The notes under the pieces are model-generated. The model was given only the letters and a program-made list of their open reading frames with translations. It ran no database searches and was not told the origin of the DNA. The position numbers were made by a program, and so were the translations under genes. Below, piece by piece: positions 27,242 to 39,312 of a stretch of 64,000 nt of DNA. How positions within the stretch are numbered: position 1 is the first letter of the stretch; each line of letters starts with the position of its first letter. The stretch comes from Margaritifera margaritifera (taxonomy: Eukaryota > Mollusca > Bivalvia > Unionida > Margaritiferidae), in assembly GCA_029931535.1 (NCBI GenBank), contig JAQPZY010001659.1, positions 6,888,001 through 6,952,000 of the forward strand, given 5' to 3'.

Positions 27242-27385
27242 ACCTACTATCGACTGGCGTACCCCTTAAGGGGAGTTACATATTCTTAGTTTCTTCGTTG
27301 CTTTATATCATAGAAACCGAATCGAGGTCTTGCCTTAAGAACCACTAGAAGGCCTGGGAAGACCTTGATCATAATGTATTCAGTT

Positions 27386-27639
27386 GGGGCCCCGGGTGGC
27401 CGAGTGGTCTAAGGCCATCGCCTTTACTGATCACTGCCATCTCACCTCTGTCCGCGTGGGTTCGAGTCTTAGGCTTGGCCAATGTGGTTATGTGAGAAAG
27501 CTTGCCAGTTGCTTCCCGTGGGTCGGTGGTTCTTCCCGGGATTTTCCCGGGTTCTTCCTCCACCAGATATACTGGCCGCCATGTATAGCCTAACATGTGC
27601 TGAAAAATGGCGTTAAACCCATAAAAACCAAACCAAACT
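27386..27639 (+). mobile_element. tRNA-derived SINE, copy 1
   Basis: The head carries RNA polymerase III boxes of a class II (Leu/Ser-like) tRNA: A box TGGCCGAGTGGTCTAAGGC (27397-27415) and B box GGGTTCGAGTCTT (27458-27470). A tRNA-unrelated body follows with 'gagaaagcttgccagt' and 'tggccgccatgtat', and the tail has 'tgctgaaaaatggcgttaaaccc'. The copy is flanked by a 9-bp target-site duplication, TATTCAGTT (27377-27385 and 27640-27648). Compared with the copy at 57940 it has an extra segment, CCCGGGattttCCCGGG plus a repeated 'ggttcttcc', near 27535-27560. SINEs depend on LINE machinery in trans; the partner LINE is not identified. Confidence 0.9.
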
Positions 27640-27648
27640 TATTCAGTT

Positions 27649-30600
27649 AAAGTTATGTCACCTCTATACCCCTCGCCCTACGGAGATATTTAGAGATTCT
27701 ATCTTGATTTGGTTCGTGCGTGTGATAATTGCTCAATATTCCGTTCCATTATTGCTAGTCGGGTGATCCACGTGAACTCTAGATTCGTTAATTGCTTTTA
27801 GCGGGGAAAAAAAACTATTCTATGATTGCACAAAGAGAACAGAAATGCTAAGCTCTTTTGGGATAATTAACCAATTGAAATGCTAGTCTAAATTTTATCA
27901 AACAACCAATCTTCTTTTGAAGTTTTGTGCCCCTGGTCTTTTTCTTTTAAATTATCCGTATCAAGCCATACACTAGACATTCTCTCTGATTTGTAATTAG
28001 ACTAAATACTGAGGCATTCAGTTTTGTCCAATGAAACACGACCCTGTATTTGACGCTAGAGATTCAAGAAAGGGATGTCTATGGTTCATGCCCTGAAAAG
28101 GTAAGTGTGGTTTATCGGTGGAAAGGGAATTTACCTTGGTTGATTCAGGATATCCAACCCCCAGTAGATGCGAAACTGTGCTTCTTTCACGGGTGGGGGT
28201 TGGGAACATGCAATGGGACGGGGTCCCATCAAGGAAAGTTTTATACTTTCAGACGCTTTTGCATTATGGCAGAAGGAAGGATACATTATCGCCGAATATG
28301 CTACTTATGTGCTCAGGAAGATCGAAACCTATTTCTGATTTTGGCATGCGCGAGTAAAATGTTATGAAATGCTACAGCACGGTATGGGGATTATGTCATG
28401 GGAATCTGGATCTTTTTACTCCAAATGTCGGGAGTTTTTAGAGCAAGTCAATAGAGGTAGATGCAGCTCAGTCAGTAAATTTCCTCATTTTTGACAAAAA
28501 TTATTTTATTATCATTTCATCACTGTTAGAAGGATCCGGTCAATGAAATATCGTTAAATTACTCGAAGACCAGAGAAAGGAAGAAAAAAAAAAAAAAACC
28601 ACTTTCTGAAGGCAAATTATTTAAAAACCATTACAATCCATGTCATGTAACAGATGTCTCTGGTTTTTCCTGCATTTGTTTGTTATCAGTAAAGAAAATG
28701 ATCCGGTCATACTATTAACGATTAAGTGTTAATGGCAAATCTTAATTGATAAACTTCGGTTCCAGAAGTATTCTGATAAATTCAGTTTATTGAGGATTAA
28801 ATATTCAGTTAAGTATAAATATATTTTATGATCAGGCAAAGCCATCAGTTTTAGAACCACAATTTCTTTGCAAATTTTTTTTTTGTAATTTTTTTTTTTT
28901 TTTTTTTTTTTTGACGAGTAGTTTAGAACTTTTATTTTAGACGTTATTCTTGTGAGACATTTACATGCAATAACGATTTTATTTTACCATAATGTTTGTG
29001 GTGGATATGCACCATGACTACTCTTTATTTTAAAATGTATACCTAAACAATAAACGTCATTCATTTTATATAATGTAGATTTACAGAAATGATTAATTCA
29101 CACAGTTTGTAAAAAAAAAAAAAGAAAAAAAAAAAGAAGACTTAAATATTGGCCGGACAGGGAAATTCGTATGCGTCCACCCAATATTTTTTTTTTTTTC
29201 ACATGGCATACAAACTCAGGACAGCTGGCGTAAATAATCGAATTGTTTTGGATACAGTCCTCATACCGTGCAGGGGGGAAAATGCTATTTAAATACGGAT
29301 AGTTCATTCTTGTATCAAAACAGGCTAATAACAAACTAAATTTCTTACGTTCCTATCTTAAGATTTACAGACGTTGGACGTTTTGGCGCATAATCTGCCC
29401 TTCAAGTTTTGCGAGTGATCTCCCCCTGTTTCCGTTAAAAAAAGAAAGTATTAATAAAATTTGATAGCATTAAACTCTCTATTTTCCAGATTTATATTCC
29501 TTCGAATCACCAACAACAATAAAAACTGGAGCAATAGCACACATAAAATGTGAAGTCTTAGATTAGTCTGTAACATCAAGTCTTAGTGTAGATTATATAA
29601 TTATATATATATATATATATATATAGATAGATATATAAATATATAGATATATATCTATATAAATATATAAATATATATATATATATATATTAGATGGTGC
29701 ACATATGAGTCACGGCGACTTTTTGAAATTTTGTTTTCGAATGTATTTGACTTGTACTAAGTCCATCCACTGAATTTGAATAACCTTGGTATTATACCAT
29801 ATGGCATCGTTTGCAATATTTAATGACATATTATCGAACCATGTTAATACTAGATGTATATCATTAGAAAAGAAACAAATGATTTGATGATAAATACCTT
29901 TTAAATATATCAGAAAAAGTTCTCAAAGTTTATCTTTTTAAAGAAGGTGGAAACACTATAGCCATTTCTTTAAACTATCTCTTTGAAACTGTGCTAATGC
30001 CTCATTGGACAATATTATGGCAAAGGACCTTTCGTTTGAAATGTACGGTGGCAGCACCCCTATTGCTCAGAGTGTCAACAAACGGAACAACACAGGTGGA
30101 TTTGTATTATCAGCGAAAGAAAATCGACACCGACACTTAAAGTTGTTAAGATGTGTGATCAATATGGAATTGAGGGGGACTTCAATGACAGGCTGTTGTA
30201 TATAATACAGGTTTTATTTGTCGATATAAGTCCTCATGTGATTTGTCATTGATTTTTGCACACACAGCTGACATTGAGATAGCACAATTGATATATACAT
30301 GTATGCTGTTTTATTCTTACCTTCACCGTAATATAAATATCCACTTATTATGAGTGGCAGGTTGAGGTCGTTCTGTCGAGAGTCATCTGATATCATTTTT
30401 AAAACATAATTAAGCCTGAGCCTTCTAAACGGTAAAATTACTCAAATTTTGTAATTTCTTTTTGCCTTGGCACATTAGTAGACGTACTTCTATGTTATAA
30501 CGCTGACCGATATCTTAATTTATCGTCAAATTAAATATCCTCCTCAGTGACTTCCAGCGCTAGGTTTACAGATTTGTGTAAAGCACTCGGTATTTATATA

Positions 30601-31639
30601 TAGCAAAAGATTCATCAACAGTTTCTTTTAATATCATTGTATCAACAAAAAAAGAAAAAAAAATTGTGTGTACTGACGCCCAAAAGCAATAAACAAATCG
30701 TCGACTTACAAGCCAACTTACAATTCTTATCCTCTTGTGTCGTGTTTATGTGATGAGGTTGTCTTGCTTTTTCGTGTCCGTGGAGTCCAGTGATGTTGGT
30801 GAACACGTTTACCCGACACCTCAGTATAGTAAGATGTAACCGGTTAAGATGGCCTTATGCATACATTAGTTTCTCAAATGGACAGGAAGCAACGTTTGGA
30901 ATTTTTGACTATTAGGGTCCGACAATTTATTGGAAGACACCGTTCTTTAAATGTCTTATGTATATTTGAATGCGCAGAGGAATAGATAAAAACAAAATAT
31001 ATGAATAAACAACACTTGTATATGTTTTAACTGTGGTAAATGATCAGATATATGTGTAAAAGAAGTAAAAGTAGTCTCTCAGTCTGGTCTTTTTTGCTAA
31101 TTTATCTACCATTAAAACCCTAATAGGGTTTTTAATATTGGTATTTAGATTTCTATATAAATATTAAACTGAAACAGTTTTTATTTTTCAACTGTTTAAC
31201 TTTTTCCACGTTTAATGATCTGATAAGGCAGTGCGGTAATTAAATTACAGCTATGTGAGTATGACTGTGAAAACAAGACCAGTAATTTAGATACTTAATT
31301 CTGGTCCAATAATCAGATCAATACTTTATCCTGGTCCAATAAACTAGTCATTAGGTAGACAGAAAGCACTCTTATGTTCCATTTGTTCCCATAGAATCAA
31401 ACGGTGCATGTCATCAATCGAGCTAAATGTCTTGATTAAGTGACACTTAAAGATCCGATTTTATTGCATGCCATTTGAAATTTATTAACAATTATCCCAT
31501 AATCAATAACATACCCTTTTGTTGTTGATCTTTCAGAGTAAGCACCATTGATCCGACGGTAAAACTGTGAGCGAAAGCTTTGCCTGACTCTAATTCTGTG
31601 GCCATTGAACATCTAATTTTACTCCATAAAGTCCCAGTC
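27649..31639. other. Long non-coding stretch
   Basis: No gene was recognised. Overlapping ORFs at 28050-28367 and 28118-28357 have no known domain and no splice support. (TA)n lies at 29600-29690, T-runs near 28880-28912 and A-rich runs near 29110-29138. A small palindrome 'ttaaaaccctaatagggttttt' sits near 31111-31132. This stretch includes the region upstream of the RING gene. Confidence 0.4.
29600..29690. repeat. (TA)n microsatellite, interrupted
   Basis: TA dinucleotides with AGA/AAT interruptions, partly mirrored around the centre. Confidence 0.9.
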
Positions 31640-31784
31640 AGTGCTGTGAGAGATCGACAAATGGTGTCTTAGCAATGGGCTAAAAAGTCGTGTCGATGTT
31701 ATTAAATCAGCATTGCTGTGAGGGATCGAAAAATGGTGTCTTAGCAAGGGTTGAAAAGTCGCGTCGATGTTATTAAATCAGCAT
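31640..31784. repeat. Tandem duplication, about 72-bp unit
   Basis: Two adjacent units share 'gctgtgag.gatcga.aaatggtgtcttagcaa' and 'aaaagtcg.gtcgatgttattaaatcagcatt'. The pair ends about 380 bp before the start codon of the RING gene, so it may lie in the promoter or 5' region. Confidence 0.85.
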
Positions 31785-32149
31785 TTTTATTGTGGCTTCA
31801 TTTCCGCGGATATAAGAAGCTTTTAATTCGAAATAAAATATATTATTTTCATTCATGCCATGCAGTGTTCGAAACAACTTAAATGTCTTAAATGAGAGTT
31901 AAATCTATTTTGCCGCAAATGTTGAATCGGATAGTCTACCCTGGAATACAGTTCATTGCAAAATATGGGAATATCATGCATTATGCAGCATTAAAGTGTC
32001 TATGGATTTAAAAAAAAAAAAAAAAACTAAACAGGATCTTGGGGCTATTTTCGACGTAAATCAATACGCATGACGTAATGATTTCATGCTAATGCGACAA
32101 ACATCGTAAAAAAATACATTTTCATACAGAAACAAATAGTTGAATAGAG

Positions 32150-32168
32150 TCTGCCGCCAAGATGGGAA
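32150..32168 (+). promoter_or_regulatory. Strong Kozak context for the RING gene start
   Basis: The sequence around the ATG reads ctGCCGCCAAGATGGGA. It has purines at -3 to -1, G at +4 and an upstream GCCGCC, close to the eukaryotic Kozak consensus. This fixes the start at 32162. An in-frame ATG also occurs two codons later. Confidence 0.75.
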
Positions 32169-33028
32169 TGGATCTAAATGTATTTGAAGGTGAAGTAGAC
32201 CAGGACTTAATATGTGGACTGTGTCGTAAAGTCCTTCTTGATCCGATAACAGCTGGATGTAGCCATATCTTCTGCCGTTCATGTATTGCTAAGAAATTTT
32301 TATTCGGAGCTACAAAGGTACGCTGTCCAACTTGCAGTTCGAACCTCGGACCGGAATGCAAGCAAACGACAGTAGAGTTCAAATTGAGGCTTCTGAGTTT
32401 GAACGTCCGATGTAGTCATAATTGTGGTGCTTCGTTTTCTCTGGCTGATCTACCAGAACATGCCCAGGTCTGTCCATATTCGCCTGAGATATGTCCCAAT
32501 CGGGCCAAAGGCTGCAAAAAAAATGTCAGAAGATGTGACTTAAAGAAGCATCAAGAAGAGTGTGATTACCGCAAGGTAGAATGTGAAGCGTGCGGTTTTG
32601 TGACGGTTTACTGTGAGTTATTTACCCATCAGAGTCGAATACGGTGTCTGGAAAAGAAACTTAAACAACAGATTGCTAGAGAAAAGCGGAATATAGCCAG
32701 TGAAGTGAAGAAGCACAGGGATAAAATATTCAAAGATCATGTTAGGTTGGAGCAACAACAGCGAAAAAAGATTCTGGATCATTCACGAGCAATGAACGGG
32801 AAGTTAAATTTGCCTCCAAGGACTGCACATTCAAGGGAAAGTTTAGCCGGTTTTAATCGCGGACAAAGAGCTGAAGAGAGGACGACAACTTTGACCCTAA
32901 GGGACAACGTGGATGCCCAGACTCCGAATTCATCTAGATCCGGGTTTGCCCTGATGTCATGTAGACAATGTAGAAAACCATTCCGTTCAGATGCCAATAA
33001 ACCACACTCCTGTAGGTGGCATAGTGGG
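32162..33028 (+). CDS. RING finger / TRAF-type zinc finger protein, exon 1
   Basis: This exon carries 289 codons of a predicted 310-aa protein. Residues 18-58 form a C3HC4 RING (C18, C21, C33, H35, C38, C41, C55, C58). Three TRAF-type zinc fingers follow: C84/C88/H100/C104, C111/C118/H130/C134 and C141/C144/H156/C162. A Lys/Arg/Glu-rich, probably coiled-coil segment spans about 163-215, then a low-complexity linker. The exon ends with C267, C270, C284 and H287, the first half of a C-terminal zinc module. RING-TRAF-zf proteins usually act as E3 ubiquitin ligases (inference). The splice donor is GGG|GTATGT at 33028/33029. The open frame continues into a (GA)n array, which would encode an unlikely Arg-Glu tail, supporting splicing here. 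No MATH or PDZ domain is present. The orthologue is not named; NRDP1/RNF151- or PDZRN-like N-termini are the nearest I recall. Confidence 0.88.
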
Positions 33029-33035
33029 GTATGTA

Positions 33036-33039
<4 letters not shown>

Positions 33040-33099
<60 letters not shown>
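33040..33099. repeat. (GA)n microsatellite at intron start
   Basis: About 30 GA units starting some 11 bp after the splice donor. Confidence 0.95.
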
Positions 33100-33102
<3 letters not shown>

Positions 33103-34046
33103 AAGACTAATTGCAAATTTAAAATGCTAATTTATAAGTTTGATGAAAAGATGCTGCATAAACAGTCATTTTAATATTTTTCAAAAATATTGCTTGCATA
33201 TTAGAACTTGTATAATTTGTGTATATTTTGTGAATGAATTGCTCTTTGAATTACATGTTTGATACAGGTGTAAAATAATGAGTAATTGATATATTTTGAA
33301 TATCTGTTCAAATTTATTTTCCAATTGGTTGTTTAACGAACGAAATCTTCAAAATAACCAGTCACTGAAATAAAATTAAATCACAATCTTTGAGGATTTC
33401 GTGTATTTTGAGATTTCAAGAAGTATTCAATCATTAACGGATGTATTAGTATACTTATTTGCAATGTTAACTGTCACGGTCTGTTTGAAGTACAAAGTGC
33501 AGATATTGAATGAAAAATCCTTAGAAATTGTAAAACTTCATCAATTATCCTGTGATTTGTTGAGAAAGTATATCAGTGATGGCGTCCTGACTTAAATTTG
33601 TTCATGCCAAAGTACTCACTTTTCAATTATTTTAGAAGGTGTTCAAGAACCGCGCACTTGCTGTTTCCCAGAGACTATTTTGTGGGGGGTGGGGGGAGGT
33701 GAGGGACAGAAAGAAAAATATATTTACAATTGCTCTGAATGTTTGAGAGTAGTTATCATGTGCATTCATAATTGCAAATATGGCATTTAAGGTTTAATTT
33801 TCCTCATGTACTGCTGGCCCCTACGATAGGCCTTGCTATCCAAATAAGTGAACGAGTTCAGTGCATTACCCATATAAATGATTATAATTGAACTTTGTTA
33901 AGATAAACAAATAAGCCGCAGATGTTGAATTTGTATGATAATTACAGGAGACAGTAGAATTAGTATTCGTTTAATTTGTTAAATATTGGTATGCTATCGT
34001 ATATATGTGTATACCTGATTACTGCAGTATTTCAGTTCTTTGTTGG

Positions 34047-34049
<3 letters not shown>

Positions 34050-34112
<63 letters not shown>
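34050..34112. repeat. (GA)n microsatellite
   Basis: About 31 GA units, giving Arg-Glu shadow ORFs. Confidence 0.95.
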
Positions 34113-34115
<3 letters not shown>

Positions 34116-35263
34116 AATACATTTAATATATTATTCAGTCTACCCTGTCATATACCACTTTTTTCTTTTCTTTTTCTTATCATCTACCCAATTCATTCCC
34201 TTTGGAACCAGCAGCCGGTGAGTACAAAATTAGTAGCCATCGTTGTTTTGTTATCTTAAAAGAAAGTGCGTTTTTCCCCTGATACAAATATATTATCTTT
34301 CCGATGCAAATATACTGCTTCCAATATAGGGAATACAATCCACGTTCATGAGATCAAAACGAGATAAAAATGACTTGAACGAAGTTAAATGAATAAAACA
34401 CTAGACCATAATCAAATTCATCTGACGAAGGCTTGCAATTTTCTTCCGCAATCATGCTTTCGTAACTAAAACTATATTGTATTCTCCATTTACAAAAATT
34501 GAAGTATCATTTTAAGCATAAGTCAGTAATATTTCTAAAGATGTTATCGCCCAAGAAACTTATTGTTATCATTAAACGGAAAAGAAATTGAAAGAAGTAA
34601 AATTTACTCGCCAGTTTTTAATGAGGAACCACTAGCATTTTTCAGCCAATTGAAAAGAAAGGTATTGCATTGTTTTGGTTGCTGTTAAAAAGTTATGAAC
34701 TTTGGTTCTTTTTCGAATCATTAAATGTGAGCGGTTAAAAAGTAAAAGGTATTCAGTCTGTATAAAATAATTTTGCTCGACCTGGAGAAAAATGACTGAT
34801 TTGACGCTCAACATGTCCCAAATACACACGATGTTGAGCGATGAACGCTTCCGCTTTGCACCCCGAATATTGGAAGGTAACCTCTTGAACTCAACACTTT
34901 TTGAGAGAAATATGACAGGAAAAGGAACAGGTTGTAAGGATACACTGGTAGACAATTTGGCGGAATGTGCTCAATCAGGAGTTCAGGTCAAATTCCCATG
35001 GAAATGACGAAATATTAGCTGTATGAACAGTGATTTTTGTTTGCATATTTCTTTCAAGAGTTCTAACTATATCACAATAGCGCAGAATGACTTTATACAC
35101 AGAAACGACACTGTATTACAATCGTTAGGACACGGTTCAAGCAAGATGCTCGCTATTTGGGGATTTTATATCTCCGTGCCCTGTAGCAAAAGACTTCGTT
35201 TGCATGTACGTCTTTGAATGAAATGGGTACAATAAGGGTTCAGTGATAATTTCCAGTACGAAA

Positions 35264-35420
<157 letters not shown>

Positions 35421-37874
35421 TTTGTCGTCTTAGTCATGTAATATTGATCTTTACTGATGTTGTAATTTTGTAACAATAATGCTTTTGCTGAACAGTTGAT
35501 TTAGTAAAGAATTCGGGATAAAGAATGGCATGTAATGCCCATGAATTTCACCCATTGTCGATCGCTGAAGATACCTACGATCAATTTGTTCCTTTCTTTC
35601 TATACATATAGCTAGTCACACACGCATATATAAAAAGATGATCTAAAAATTTACAACATTGAAGCAATACAGTTAGCGGAACACCACACTTTAAAGATTA
35701 ATTTGTAGCGATTCATAAAGGAAAGGAAATTAGGAATAATTTCTTTCATAATTTACATATTTAAAGGTTAATAAGCCTTTATTCCTTTTTAAATTTTGTT
35801 TTCGTACTATTTTCTTCCATTTACCTAGTTTGAACTTATTTCGCACCATTTACCTTTATCCATTATCGAACCCCACTGTACACAAACACTTACTCTGACC
35901 TACATGTATACAGTTCTGTAAACATTGATAATTTGATGCATGTATACGATGAAACTGGTTGGCTGTTTGGAGTTTAATTGTTTTAAGGTCATGATTGAGA
36001 AATATATCAACTGCAAGGTTAATCAGTCAATTAAATAATGATATACATGCACATACATATTTTAGTCGATGCCCTTTCCACGTGATAAAGGATGTCAGAA
36101 AAACCATGTGACTATTTCGCCTGTTATTGCCTATGGAATAATTATGAGGTGTGGTGTCATTTTTGCTTAAAATTACGCTCACAGAAATCAACATCTATAA
36201 TCTCCTGGATAGAAACACTTTTTTTTTTATATAAGATGTTCATTTAAATAGTCAAAGAATCTGAATATAATCATTCGAGTCACTTTCCTGACATCCTAAA
36301 AATGGCGACAGTGCGTCTTTAAAGAATTACCACGAGAACTCATGAATGCTAAATTTGGGCCAGCCTCATTTATTAACAGGTAATTTTGAAGTGTAGATTC
36401 TCTCTCTCTCTCTCAATCTCTCTCAGTAATCAGTCGTTCTGATGTCTTCAAAGTCTGGGATCAAATGCGCATTGAATGTATGTTCAACACAAAATATACA
36501 TTGTAGACGTTTATTTCGTTGACCCTTTTACTCCTAAATGGGATAATAGAACCAACGGCTATGAATATGAAACACCACGCCCACGACATAGAATATTTTC
36601 ACACATTACATAAAAAGGCACATTATACGGAGAAATTACCGTGTTTTCTAGTGTATTAGATACATCTCACGGCAAACAGTGAAGACCCAGATCTGATGTT
36701 GCATTGCGCGCAGGTTAATTAGGGTATACTTTGTTCGTTCTACTCAAGAATATGTAAGATATGAATATACTGATTTTTTCCTCTTCTTCTATTTTATCTA
36801 AAACCATAATTCCAGTTTCGAAACAAATTGATGACCGCTGTAAGAGATCATATCCATAATTACGTCCATTTTGCGAAATGATTAAGTTGTTCAAAAACTT
36901 TCCATGGATTACGACACAAAAATGGCGGCCAGTTCAGTGTAATTTCCAATTGCAGGTGTTGTCTGAGTACGCACCAAGACCTAGAACACGTCAAAACATG
37001 TGCAGTGCAACCCGTACACTCCTTCTACTTCAATGTAGATGCAATCCATCATCATTGTTTTTACGTACACTTTAAATAACGGGGACTTGGCCTACCAAGA
37101 ATAGCTTTTCGAAGTTATTACTTTGCGAATATACTGTTTTGTTGATGTTATTCGGTGTGTATGTTTCTTCATTACTCGCAAAACATCTCATTTACATAAT
37201 TATCGCGGAAAATCGCTAGTGTTGGATTATTTACCACCAATATTAATGATTTTAGCCGACAAGGGTAGACCCTATTTGTCGGAGCATAATGCGACAGTAT
37301 ACCTTGATCTAAAGTGTCCTCAGATATGTGCCGGTTGTACGCGGGTAAATACTGTAAAGGATTGTGACTTAGATGTTGAAAGAATCCAGCTTTTATCTAT
37401 TGTAAATCTATTCTGAATCATAACTAACGACATTTGTATACTAATCAGATCCAATGATTACAAAAATTTCTAGTATGGAAAATATAAAGGTTTCTCCATA
37501 GTCATAAATTAAACATTCCGTTAATTTCGTGAATAATTTCAGAAATTGCTTTTTTTTCTAAATCTTTTAACAATTTACACTGTGAAACATTCCTTTTTGA
37601 TTTGTCGAGTCGAATAAAGGTGATTCGGTGGTAGCCCTAACGGAACAGAACCCTAGGAGATTGGAAACATATCATGAACTCTTGATGCTGTGTTTATGAT
37701 ATTTAAAGTGAAAGTTATTTGTCAATTACTGAAAATAAATTATCATAATTGTCATATAATTTTAATTCGAATATATTTGTAAATTTTTTTCTAAATGACT
37801 CAGTTATATGCAGAAATGAACGACATTGCAATTCTAAATATACAATTTTGTATGTACATATCACCTTATCGATA

Positions 37875-38093
37875 ACCGTATGTGCTCGCTTATAAGACGA
37901 GTCCAACTGCAAACTGCACCGACCCAGATCTACCGTCGCATAATGTGCCAGAAGGTCGTAGTCTATGCAGTTTGTTAGGAGCAATCAGTACAACAGACAA
38001 GTTAGACCCTGACCTGCATGCGCATTATGCCACAACAGACCAGGGTCTACTTTGTTTGAAGTTGGACTCGATTTATAAGCGAGTACATACGGT
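37875..38093 (+). mobile_element. Double-hairpin palindromic MITE, copy 2
   Basis: 219 bp. The outer ends accgtatgtgctcgcttata and the reverse complement of tataagcgagtacatacggt match over nearly their whole length. The internal hairpins are more diverged than in copies 1 and 3 but keep 'aactgcaaactgca...gacc' and 'tgcagtttgttagga'. It lies in the RING gene intron in the same orientation as copy 1. The chance ORFs at 37882-38106 and 37715-37984 cover it. Confidence 0.8.
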
Positions 38094-38759
38094 ACATATA
38101 TTTTAATACAAACAGTTGTACTTTTAAAATAAGGATTGATTTCATTTTATTATATTTTCTTTTTCATACAATATCAACAGATTGTAAGTATGAATTTTGT
38201 TTCAAATTATATAAACAATACTTTAAACAAAATTGTTTTTATGAGAAAGATAATTGTTATAAAGTATGCGTAAAGTATTTATAATATTGTTCAGATGGTG
38301 CGTTTAAATTACACTGCATACGTATCACTGGGTAAAGGTATAAACCTAACGAGGTGCTATGTTAAGAATAAAGTCTTATTTCAAAGAGCAGAAAAGTTTC
38401 ATCTGCTATTTCCTGAAATTGTCAAATTCTCACTGAATTAATGATTGAAGGAATGATGACATATTATGAATAAATATCACAATAATAAAGACTATTGCTT
38501 AATCTAAAGAAGTGAAGATCTTTTCTACGTCATTTGGCTGTGTTATCGAAACTATTCACTCCATTATATAGTCACATACTAAAGTACTTTTACGTTCTTT
38601 TTTCCTATTGTTGGCCAACAGACAGACGTATTTGTAAGTATGCTTTTATGCAATTAATATTTTCATGAATGTATTTAATATTTATATATAATTGTAATAT
38701 ATGCTAATGAGATATTCCCTACACACATAAATGACCTGGATACCAACAATGCCGGTACT

Positions 38760-38885
38760 CTTAAAGGCCGGGGCCATTTAGTTATTGGAAATTACGCGAC
38801 AGAGTGATTGACAGGTGAATCTTTTTACCTGATAGATCACCTAGCACTGTCAATTGGCCTATCGCCAGGGCAGAGATAGTTATGC
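38760..38885. promoter_or_regulatory. Paired PBX/MEIS-like sites (candidate)
   Basis: TGATTGACAG (38805-38814) is an exact match to the known PBX-MEIS/PREP composite motif. CTGTCAATTG (38847-38856) is a near copy in inverted orientation. The surrounding sequence is less AT-rich than the intron average. Function is inferred from motif match only, and such decamers also occur by chance. Confidence 0.3.
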
Positions 38886-39072
38886 TCTAATCATTAGGAT
38901 AGCACGTCACACAAATTCAAGTATTTTATGTTGACTCTTACCCCATGTGAAAAAATAGCATTAATATTTTAGCTCGTACTAAAAATTTCACGAACATTGT
39001 TTGAAATATGTTTAAGTTATGATGACTGAATTTGTATATGATATGTAGTGGCAGTCTGATAGATTACGGGCA

Positions 39073-39312
39073 TTAGGTCTCAATGTGCGACAAGCTGCCA
39101 GTACGCCTGTAAATCAATTTGCCAGCGATAGTATTGGTCGGCGGTCCATAGGTCTCGCCACGTGTTAGCGTTTGAGTGACATACGGCGATGCATTAATTG
39201 GCTGTTGTGAGAGCCACTGTAACCTACTATTCACTACACCACCAGATTGACCAGTAGGTAGTTTGTTTTGACACCTTTGTTTGAAATGGCCAGGTAACTT
39301 ATAACCACCCAT
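39073..39312 (-). pseudogene. Possible gag zinc-knuckle fragment
   Basis: The minus-strand ORF starts 'MGGYKLPGHFKQRCQNK'. 'PGHFKQRC' fits the second half of a CCHC zinc knuckle, while the two leading cysteines are replaced by Met and Tyr. It sits directly downstream of the LINE below. It may be a scrap of an LTR retrotransposon gag or chance; nothing else of gag or pol is seen. Confidence 0.35.

Noticed and set aside
27386..27470. Possible tRNA-Leu/Ser gene
   Set aside because: The A and B boxes are good but the cloverleaf is incomplete, and the unit continues into a SINE body with target-site duplications.
28050..28367. 105-codon ORF with a second overlapping ORF
   Set aside because: No recognisable domain, no splice support, and all three frames are fairly open here. 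Not called as a gene.
33029..33103. Arg-Glu tail on the RING protein
   Set aside because: It comes from reading through the splice donor into a (GA)n array; splicing to 43896 gives a better C-terminus.
34792..35007. 71-codon ORF in the RING intron, antisense to another ORF
   Set aside because: No motif or splice signals that would make it an exon of the gene.
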